A DNA stretch of 64,000 bases from assembly GCF_023343835.1 (NCBI RefSeq), contig NC_064447.1, positions 15,191,501-15,255,500 of the forward strand, given 5' to 3'. This DNA comes from Lagopus muta. Its lineage: Eukaryota > Chordata > Aves > Galliformes > Phasianidae. Made by a program: the position numbers and the translations under genes. Below are positions 36,640 through 47,200 of this stretch, piece by piece; position 1 is the first letter of the stretch; each line of letters opens with the position of its first letter. Below the pieces are notes generated by a model. It saw only the letters and a list, made by a program, of their open reading frames with translations, made no database searches and was not told the origin of the DNA.

Positions 36640-37310
36640 GACCTTTGCTTTACGAGGAAGCCCTACGTTGTAGCAGCAACCGCGCCTCTGTACGCAGCGC
36701 CGCACCTCCCTCGGTCCTCCCGCGCTACCTCCGCCGTAGTCGTTCCCGCCCTTCCAGCCTCGCCTCTCTATGGCGCGAGGGGAGGAGCGGTCCCCGCTTC
36801 CGGTGGGGCGCGGGCGCCCTTCTGCCGGTTGCGCCGTGTGGTAGCGTGGCGCGGAGGGCCGCCTGGGCCGCTAGCGGAGCACGTCGCCGTCCGCGAGACG
36901 AGGTGAAGTGCAGTGCGAGGGCTGGAGGGGCTGAGCCGGTTTCGCTTTTCTTCTCGCGTGGAGCCGTGACCATGCTGGCGGGGGACGAGTTCATTAGTTC
37001 CCCGCCCAAGAAGACAGTGCGGTTCGGGGGTACACTGACGGACATCCTGCTGAAGTACGAACGGGTGAGTGCGCGGCACGGGGCTAGGGCCCTCCGCGCG
37101 GGCGGCGTGTCCCGGTGAAAGCTCGTGCTGACCTGGCTCTGCCGCCTCGGAGGCTGCGGGCTCGTGCCGGGTGGTTCTGCTGTGCCAGTGGAAACTCTTC
37201 GCGAGCTCGGGCTTGTGTGGAGCAGCTGGGACGCAAATGTCTGCGGGGGGGCTGTTCCGCCTCTCGGGGGCGCATTCTGCTGCCGCTGCCTCTCGTGCTT
37301 TGCCACTCGG
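36640..37310 (+). promoter_or_regulatory. RRN3: CpG-island promoter of RRN3
   Basis: A GC-rich, CpG-dense block surrounds exon 1 with no TATA box. An ETS core CTTCCGG is at 36797-36803. The frame of RRN3 exon 1 is open upstream to an ATG at 36645, but that sequence has no resemblance to the human RRN3 N-terminus. Confidence 0.7.
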
Positions 37311-37368
37311 TTTCTTTGCGTTGTGATTAAATGCTCTTAGGTTGTTGAGATATGTTAATGAAGCATGG

Positions 37369-37401
<33 letters not shown>

Positions 37402-40400
37402 TGTATGTTTTTTGTATGGTTTTTTTTTCTAGAAGAATAATGAGCATAATTTATTTTTCTTTCCCGTGCCAGGGTGAAACCACTGACTTCGAGCTGTTAA
37501 AGCATCAGCTGTCAGATCCTGACATAAAGGTAAGTTGCCGGCCTGGGGCCGATGGTTTAACACTCAGCTGTCTGAGTGTCACCACACAAGCCGTTCTGGT
37601 GCTTAAAAGCAAATCCTTTGTTTTAAGCATTGGTTAACATATAACTGCTTTTTGCTTCATAGAAACTGTCAGAAGTAATGAAAAGCAGCTATTGTGTGTT
37701 TATGAGCAGACACATATCTCGTATGCAGAAACCTAATAAATGCTGTCTCATGCTTACTGACTTTGCTTTAGAGTGAGAAACTGTGCTTTTTGGTGAGATT
37801 TTTCTTCCAGATGCCACCTTTCTAGGTCTGTCTACGGATTCCGTAATGTAGATAAAACCATAACTGCTGACTGTCAATGCCTTTATGTTGTGAGTTACTG
37901 CCTCCCTCAGCTCTCACTAAGAACTTAGTTAATTAAGCATTAAGATTCATATGTATCTAGTAGTTAGAGGAGTAGTTTCAGGGCTGTTTCTTACCGCTGT
38001 GGGTATCGATGGTGTTTTTGTATTTTTTTTTTTCCTTTTTTTATCTTTTAATTAAGTCACACAGTTGTCAGAAGAATGCTGCAGGAAGGATAATGTTATA
38101 TGGATTTCCTTTTCTTTCTAAATAGAGTGTTCTGTAAAATACATCTTTTTTAGCAGAACTTCTGGGGAGTATGACCAAAATCAGTATAAAAATTTCTCTG
38201 TGGAATTGGTTCTTACTTCAATACTTGACTATTCCTCTGCTTAAACTAAGAGCAAATACAAAAGGAAAGTAGGGTTCTAGGTGCCACAGATACGTTCTTT
38301 GTTAATGAGGTTTGCATACCTTACTCAGTTTGTCACTTAAACTTCCCTGCTGGTTGGTGAGTGTGTATTGTTGTGTTAAAGAATTTTCATTAATGAAGGT
38401 GCGAGTTCAAGAAATTCCTTCTATGGTTGTGTGAAAATAATTTCAATTTAGTGTCTTAATCTTTGACTTGTGATTCTATGGGCTTTGGTATTCAAAAAAA
38501 TCTTATCGTTTTTGGTCCTGTTGTTTACTAAAATAGGCTTGTTATTTTTTTCCCTACTTATATTAAGGATGCACAGATCATTAACTGGCTGCATGAATTT
38601 CGATCTTCTGTCACATATCTGACCAAGGACTTTGAGCAACTGGTCAGCATTTTGCTGGTAAATACTCATTTATTATATAGGCAGGTTAAGAGTGTAGTAC
38701 TCAAAACATCTGTTTGGCACCTTGGTCTTTATTTACTTTCAGAAACTACCATGGTTGAGAAGAAGCCGAGAGGTAGTGGAAGAATATCTGGGTTTTCTTG
38801 GCAATCTGGTGTCAGCACAAACTGTCCATCTTAGGCCATGCCTGAGCATGATTGTATCCCAGTTCGTTCCTCGTAAGTTACTTTCCTCTTAATATTCTTA
38901 CTTGTTTATCAAAATAATTATTTTGCATATAAATTCTGTATAATATATCACAATCTAATTGTTTTCTGTTGATTAATTTAACTTGAATGACTGAATTGCA
39001 ATACAGACCATTTTATGTACCTAGACTTCAGAAGAGCTAGTCTAAAGGGTTATTAAAACTCTTAACGGAGCCTGTTTATTGAAAAAGTTTAGGAAGGGAA
39101 AGAACTGTGTAATGTTACTACTGAAAAACAGAAGCTCTAATGATGATCATATCAGATGATCAAGAATCTCCTGGTTCTCTGATTAAAGCAATGTTTTTGA
39201 CTGTTCTTAGAGAAACTCTTGTGGATAATTTTGATGTTTTAGTCACACTGAAGACTGTTGTCCAGTGCACTTTGATTTAGTATTGGAGTTGTTACCTCAT
39301 AAATTCCTCATGAGTATTCCAGTAATGATCTCATTTTTGGTAGCTCGAATAACCATCAGAGAAGATGATGTGGACATTTCAGATTCTGATGATGATGAAG
39401 AAAGTGAGTATAGAAGAAAATATGGCTTATGTATGCTTTTGTAATACTTCTACTAAAGAAATATATAATGCATATTTCTTTATTTTTGCAAAATTACTTT
39501 ACAGGAGTCAATACAAAACTTTAGGAAGCAGTACATACTTAAATTACCTAGTAAGGAATTTTTTTTATATTTGAATCAATGGTGTTGTGACTCAATCCTT
39601 GTTACTTGCAAAATACTGGTATTTGCTGCTGCAGTATTTTGAAGATTCAGGCTGAGCATTTGGGAGTACATTCTTAGTCCTAGATTGTTTCAAAGCCAAA
39701 GGATAGTGAGGAGTGGTCTGCTTTCATTTTATTTACACAATGAAACTGGCTTGTTTAGGAAATTCTTAAGGCCTTTTGTTGTTGTCTGCTTGTAGTAAAC
39801 TCAAATACAATTGATATAAATAATGAAAATGATTTGTGTATTGATTAGACAAATTGAATTCTTAAAAGATATTTAGCTATCTGTGTCTTTGTATCTTGAA
39901 TGCTGTAATAAATTTCTCTTCAGCTTGGGTTGACGCAACTACTCTTCTGGTGTTCACTTGTGACACTGTTAGGATTTAAAGGAAAAAAAAAATCATAGAA
40001 TCATAGAACAGTTTGGGTTGGAAGGGACCTTTAAGATCATCTAGTTCCAAACCCTCTGCTGTAGGAAGGGGCCCCTCCCTCTAGACCAGCTTGCTCAAAG
40101 CCTGTCCAGCCTGGCCTTGAGTGCTTCCAGGAAGAGGGCATTCACAACCTCACTGGGCAACCTATTCCAGTGTCACACCACCCTCACAGTCAAGAATTTC
40201 GTCCTAATAGCTAGTCTAAATCTGCTCTCTTCCAGTTTAAAACCATCTCCCAGAATAAAGGCAGCTCACCACATTATTGCTAGAAAAGCCTAATTATTTG
40301 TGTTTTTGTTTTAACTCTTGCAAATAAGGCATAATTTTTTATTTTATCTAGTTTTCCACTTGTTTTTAACATGTTTTCTAATTTTTTTTTTGGGGGGGGG

Positions 40401-41255
40401 GGGGAGGGGTATAAATTTAGATTTCCAAGTTAGGCATTCAGTGTAAGTAGTATGGCAACAATACCTGGCTTTGGTGATGGTGGCAAATTAAGACTTTGTT
40501 GGGATAACTTGAATTGTATTTGGAGTTAATTTTCATGGTAACTTTAGTAGTTGGGCAGTTCAACTTAAAATCAAAAACAATGCCAAAAAAAAAAAAAAAA
40601 AAGGAAAAAAAAAGCCAACAACAAAATCTCAGTGAATACAGTCTCCTTGGGGATCTTTAAAATGTTTAATTGACATGAACTGTTTTAATTGATTCCTGAG
40701 TTAGCTTTCTGCAGCCAAATGGATAATAGCACCTTCTTCTTTCTCTAGACCTTTCTGAAAATTTTGATACATGTCACAGAGCATTGCAGACTGTTGCAAA
40801 ATATGTTCCTTCGTGAGTATTTAATTCTTTGGTTTCATCTGCTTTTTTTTTTTTCTTATACAGATATTAAGCTTGGTTATAAAGATAGTAAACAGGTCTT
40901 TTTTTTTCCCCTCCATATTGGAAATACAGTGCTTAATTTAATTGTGTGACATTTCGTAACATTCTGTAACTGATAGAATGTTATATCCAATCGTGAAATG
41001 TTAATAGACATCAGCAGCTGAGAGTCCTGTTAATAATAATATCAAACACAAGGAAAGTCCTGCTTATAGCAGCATGCTTGAAGTAGCTTTTAACAAAGCC
41101 ACAGTAAAAGTTTATTATCTGTGCAATAATAGAAAAAATTATATATAATTATTTATCTTAAAATAAGATTACTGTGAAATAATAAACTGATTCCAGTCTG
41201 TTTTTATAGTGCTGGAGCTTGCTCTCATGATAACAACCTATATATATATATATAG

Positions 41256-41296
<41 letters not shown>

Positions 41297-44200
41297 TCTC
41301 CCCCCACGCAGAACACTGCAGTTTCTTATGCCAATACTTGTGGAAAAATTTCCTTTCATTAATAAATCAGAAAGAACTCTGGTAAGAACTGTGAATATTA
41401 CATTTATTTGTTCACTCACTTTTTAATATAGGAAAGCATTCTACGGTGTAACAATCAATTTGGTGGTATTTTATGCAGATTTTTGAATGTGGTGTTTAAA
41501 AATCTTGGGTTTTTACAAGAATTTTTTACTTATAGAGACATACATGTCCATGTGTGCCTGTTTGTTGAAAGGTTGTCCAAACATGCCTAAGTTCCCTGTG
41601 CATAAGCATTATGCAGCTCTTTAATGAGATAATTGCATATCTTTTTCCACATGATTGTTTCCTTAATCAGTGCACAAGATGAACTTCTTTGACAATTAAG
41701 TCTCAGAGTTGTATAGTAAGGAGAATGTAGGATACCTGTCTCAGTGTAAAAATTGGAAAGTATTCTTTGGAAGAACAAGGAATTTGATAAGCAGACAGAA
41801 AGATGGATGATATAGATGAAATCCAGTAGGGGTAGGGTACTACATTGTTGTATTACATCTCTGTTATAATGCTCCTGTGTGGTGGAAAGCAAGCTGGAAA
41901 TAGTCATTCTGTTGGAGATACTTGGAAAAAAATTAGTTTTGACCTGTATCTGTCTCTTTAAATGACAAGTTACGAAATGTATGTTGTAAAAATCCTTGAG
42001 AGAATGAAACTTTCACTTAACATTCTTATAGATATCTCTTAATTTTGTGTTACAGGAATGTTATGTTCATAACCTACTACGAGTTACAGTGTACCTTCCA
42101 ACATTAAGGCTTCAGATTCTGGAACTCATTGTTGAAAAGCTATTAAAGTTGGATGTAAGTTTGTTCTGTATCATCTTTCAAGGAGGAATGGTGTTAAAAT
42201 ACTCTTCAGCGTTAAGCTTAACAAAAATACGTTCCAGTAGTACTCGCAAACTCAGGATCATCAGTATAGGGCTATTGTGGTTTAACATGGCAGACAGCTA
42301 AGCAGCACACAGCAGTTTGCTCACAGCCCTTGACTTTCTTATGGAATAGAGGAGAGAATCGTGGGCTGGGAGGGGTTGGGGAGTAAAAATCTCAGGGACT
42401 TCGAGTAATCTGGTCTAGAGGAAGGTGTCCCTGCCTATAGTAGGGGGCTTGGAACTAGTTGATCTTAAAGAACCATTCCAATCCAGACCATTGTATGATT
42501 CTAAACAGGAATGTTTCATATTGCTGTCATGGTCTTATAAAAATTAATTTCTTGTTTGTAGGTTAGTACACCCCAGCAAGATATTGAAGATGCTGAAGAA
42601 GCTGCTAATAACTCTGATAGTGAGGAAAAATCTATGGAGAAGGGACTTTTTGACATGGTTGGTTATTTTTTTTAGTAGAATTTTCACCTTTGAGGCAAAA
42701 ATTTTCTTAGTTACACCTTATGCTTCTGAAACTGAAGTGTAATAATACATTGCTGCTTTGTTGATGCTGCTCTGTAAACAGGAAAAATTAAACAGTTTCA
42801 AGCCTAAGTAGCTGACAAATGATCAAGCATGCCATATGAGGAGAGGCTGAAGGAGCTGGGAATGTTCAGCCTGGAGAAGAGGAGGCTCAGGGGAGACCTT
42901 ATTGCTCTCTATAACTTCCTGAAGGGAGGTTGTAGTGAGCTGGGGGTCGGCCTCTTCTCTCGTGTCATTAGTGATAGGACCAGGGGGAATGGTTTCAAGC
43001 TACGGCAGGGGAGATTCAGGCTGGACATTAGGAAGTATTACTTTTCAGAAAGGGTGGTCAGGCACTGGAATGGATGCCCAGGGAGGTGGTGGAATCACCG
43101 ACCCTGGGGGTGTTCAAGGAAAGACTGGATGTTGTGTGTTGAGGGACTTGGTTTAGTAGGAGCTATTGGGAATAGGTGAACGGTTGGACTGGGTGATCTT
43201 TTAGGTGTTTTCCAACCTTAGTGATTCTATGATTCTATGATTAATGTCTTTTCCATGTGCTGAATTTAATGATATAAATATCCAGAATATGTACAGTACA
43301 TCAGTTTCCCTACAAAAAAAATACAAGCAGTTGTATGTAAAGCTTATTAATTGTAATTGACTTAGTTTACAAAAATTTGCTTAGACTGAACTGTATAGGT
43401 ACTGCTTTTAAGAACAACAACAAAAACTTCACCGTGAACGTACAGATTTAGTTTCATTTTTCTCTATATAATTGTAATTAAGTTATCATTTATGACATCT
43501 TCCAGGAGGAAGATGAGGAAAGAAAAGAAAACAAAGTTGTCTCTCCCAGTAGTGAGAGAATGGCCCATCCACTTGCAGAGCGACTGGATATTTTGATGAC
43601 CATTCTGTTTGCCTATATTAAAGACATTTGCCATGTGGATGGTAAGAATACAGGAACAATAAATTTGTTTTGCTAGCAAATAAGAAAAACAGAAGAGGAA
43701 TTCTCTTGAATTGCAGCAGGAGAAAGCAAGCCTTTATCCTTTAGTGGTAGAGTTCTGCTATTAGCACATTCCTGGCTTTGGCCAGTGTTTATTGGCTGAA
43801 GGTGCACAGGTTCGTTTATGACATTAACAGCCTGATCTTCAGTTGGAGACATTTTGAAAGTGTAAATATGGCACTGTACCCAAAATGTAATGTGTCAGGG
43901 TATAAGAGTAAATAGTTTTCTTTTCTCATCGTGGTACTAAACTTCTCTGTGGGTCAGAAATACTTTCTAATTAACCAAAGTATTTTATCATTTTTTCTGC
44001 TGTACTGTTTTGAGAATTAGAACTGTGGATTCTTTGAACAGCATAAACACAAGGAGTAAGTTAGAAGAACCAGTTGAAATTGGTAAAGGACTTGTACTAA
44101 AGGAAAAACCTGATTTATTTATTTATTTATTTATTAGAAACACAAATCTTACAGTGGCACTTACTAAGGGGGGCTGAATGTTAGACTTATTTAGAATAGA

Positions 44201-47200
44201 ATATTTAGAAAATTGCTTTATCATATTAGTGAGGCAGTTTTGTTTCTTAGTGTTTTCTTTTGCCTGTTCTGAAGTAGCACATTATTTCAAATTTTGCAGT
44301 CTATCAGTATTGCACATGCTTACATTCATGGATTTACTTCTTTTTACATTCGTTTATATGAAGAATAACTGAAGTTCTGGAAGGTCTTAATACAAACATT
44401 TTATTTTAGTTGACAGGTAAACTTACAAGTTAGCTTGTCAGTGGCTTTTTTGGTTTTTGTTTTTTTTTTTTTAAACATATTTCTTCCTGATTCAGAAAGA
44501 TAGAAATACCATTTTCACAACATGAGGGCAGGAAAAAACCTGATATGACTCATTTTTGTTTTCTTTTTGTTGCTGTGTAGGCAAGCTTGATATCAACAAG
44601 ACAAAGGATTTGTATCGGGATCTCGTTTCTGTTTTTGATAAGCTCATTTTACCAACCCATGCTTCTTGTCATGTACAGTATTTCATATTTCACATCTGTA
44701 GCTTAAAATTGGTGAGTAGAAACTGTTCTTAAAATGATGTGTCTTTATACTTTGGCTTTTCTACAAAAGTTAGTTGCTTTTTTCCCTATAGTTCTACTAT
44801 TACTGTACGTTTTTCTGAAGATTATACATCAGGATTTATTAGTATCCTTTTTCTCCTCCCCTTCTGTTATTCCTTTATTCAAATCCTGCTGTATTTTCAG
44901 CCTTCCCCATGCTGTTCATAAATATGAAGCAGCTCAAAACCAGCCCATTGTGAAGGAATGCAGTAATAGAGGTCTTTTGCAGAAGTCAGTTGGACTTTTA
45001 AACCTAAGGCATAGTGCTCTTGCAAATTTGATTGGCATCCAAAACCTGAGTGCATTGTTAGCTCTTCAATTTGGAATTTGTATTTACTGTTCAGCACCCT
45101 CCATTTTCCCATCTCTTAGGCAAAATGCTGTTCTTTCTCTAACATTCTAAAACAAAAACATCCGTACTTTTGGCATAAGATTAGCTGGAGATCCATTTAG
45201 CATTGTCCTTGAACTCTGACAGTGAATAGCAGATGCACTGCAAAGAATACTTGAGTATAGCGAGCATTGTCAGAATAGCATCTCAGCCTCTAACAATAGT
45301 TCAGTAACTTCCTGAACAGAAGTGACATTCCATCGCAAAGCATTGTGTGATGGGCAAATTCAAGGGGAAGATATCATATTGCTTTTTAAATTTTTTTAGT
45401 GATACAGATTTTCATATTGTGATCTTCCTGTGCCAACAAGTCCCAGAATGTAACTGTTTACAATGAAGAACCACTTTCTGTATTTCTCAGAGTTCAACTT
45501 CCTGCTGTTTTCATTGGATAACCCCTATTCCTTCTGTTACAAAGGCAGTTAACAGTTGCTTCCTGTTACCCTTGTTAATGTTTTTAAAGACTTCTATGGT
45601 TTGACTGTGGAAATTGTTGGAACTGAATATTAGAAATATATTATTGTCATTGCTATAACAACTCATGTTTTCTGTATATCTTCATTTCAGGGATTGGCTG
45701 AGGCATTTTTAGACCATCTCTGGAAAAAACTGCAAGATCCAAATAATCCTTCGGTGATCAGGCAAACTGCTGGGAGTTACATTGGCAGCTTCTTAGCAAG
45801 AGCTAAATTTATTCCAGTTGTGTATGTTGTTTTGATATAAGAGCTTGGATAGGTTATGTTGACTTTGGGCTGAGTTACAGATACTCAGTATATTTGATAT
45901 TCATAAATATATTTTTAATCATAGAATAGAATCATAGAATCACTAAGGTTGGAAAAGACCTAAAAGATCACCCAGTCCAACCGTTCACCTATTCCCAATA
46001 GCTCCTACTAAACCATGTCCCTCAACGCAACATCCAGTGATCTTTTATGGATCACAATGGATCTGTGATCCATTAATCACAGATTAATGATCTGTGTTAA
46101 GTATTTTATACGGATTCTGAGACAGGAAACTCAAGTGTTCAGCTGTTTTTGTGCATGTTGAAAATATTTCAGCAAAAGGATGAAAATCTTTGTATTTATG
46201 TATTCTGTATTTTTATGCTGTTAAAGGTGTGGGCTCAGTGACTTTATTGGTAAATTTAATTTGATATTGGAATTACTTGTTGGACATTGCTTATAGCTCA
46301 GCATTTATATTGTTTGTTGCACATGTCTGTGCAGTGTGCACTCTTGGATTCATCTTCTGGCATCTTGTGCTTTCACTGGGCTTTTCAGTACTGATAGGTT
46401 GATTTGTTTCTTGCTGATATAAAGAAGAAAGCTCGTAACAGAATCTATTTTTTCTAGTGATAATTTTCTTAATTACAGTTTTGTGACTGAGATCTTTGAA
46501 TACTTGTTCAACATCTTTTCTATGCCATTTTAGAATCTATTTTTACACATTATTTTTCTTCATTATAGCACAGTAAAAGCATGCCTGGATCTGCTGGTTA
46601 ATTGGATGCATAAATACATTGATAATCAGGATACAGGGGCTAATGCTTACTGTGATGTAGCTCTCCATGGGCCATTTTATTCCGCATGTCAGGCAGCATT
46701 CTATACGCTTATTTTCCGTCATAAGCAACTTTTGGATGGAAACTTAAGGAAAGGTGAGTATAACAGGTTTGAAAGGTGTTGGGATTCATTTGCAAGATTT
46801 ACTGTGGATTTGTTTTTGATGGTTAATTCAGTCAAGTATTTGACAGATTTACATTGTACTCTAAATGGAGTAAGATAGCTTACACACCTGGGCTATCAAC
46901 CTAAATAATCTTTTTTTTCTTCAGCATTGAAAGCAGTGCAGATAACTCTTTAACTTAGATTTCTGGCCCCAGTTGCTTGCTGAGCATGTTTGAATTCCAG
47001 CTGTGTTGAACTAGTGTGGTCTTCAGTTGGTAACAGTCCATGAAGTGTCTGTCCTTCTCAGTTCCCATGTAAATGTAGTGTCTTTGGAAGGGTCTCTCAG
47101 CTGTGGCAATCTGCCGTAAATTGGAATAGCTTTTCTATTCAACAAGCTGTGGGCGAGATCACTAATAGAGAGATGTAGAATTTGCTTATCTGATCTTGTG

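Larger units (their letters stand above)
31314..36971 (+). other. Intergenic DNA between the TMEM238-like gene and RRN3
   Basis: It contains a rearranged CR1 region (31446-32096), an exon-like block at 33455-33549 and AT-rich sequence with no recognised gene, ending in the RRN3 CpG island from about 36640. Open frames are short and unrelated to families I recognise. Confidence 0.55.

Noticed and set aside
36725-37306. 193-codon open frame on the minus strand over the RRN3 promoter
   Set aside because: It is Arg/Pro/Ala-rich in the way expected from a CpG island, overlaps the real exon 1 and has no family resemblance.
39136-39185. Possible box C/D snoRNA in RRN3 intron 4 (ATGATGA ... CTGA)
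   Set aside because: The boxes are only about 45 bases apart, there is no terminal stem and no D'/C' pair; more likely chance in AT-rich sequence.
41225-41419. Minus-strand frame rich in Ile-Tyr repeats
   Set aside because: A translation of the TA microsatellite and the reverse of RRN3 exon 7.
42829-43179. 116-codon plus-strand open frame as a novel gene inside RRN3
   Set aside because: It is CR1 ORF2 C-terminal sequence with the CR1 tail immediately downstream.
44734-45150. 138-codon plus-strand frame in RRN3 intron 11
   Set aside because: Leu/Phe/Ser-rich with no splice context and no motif; it begins just after the exon 11 donor and looks like chance open sequence.
46045-46095. Cluster of short palindromes around GGATCTGTGATCC
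   Set aside because: A local rearranged stretch at the end of a CR1 tail; too short and irregular to be a functional element.
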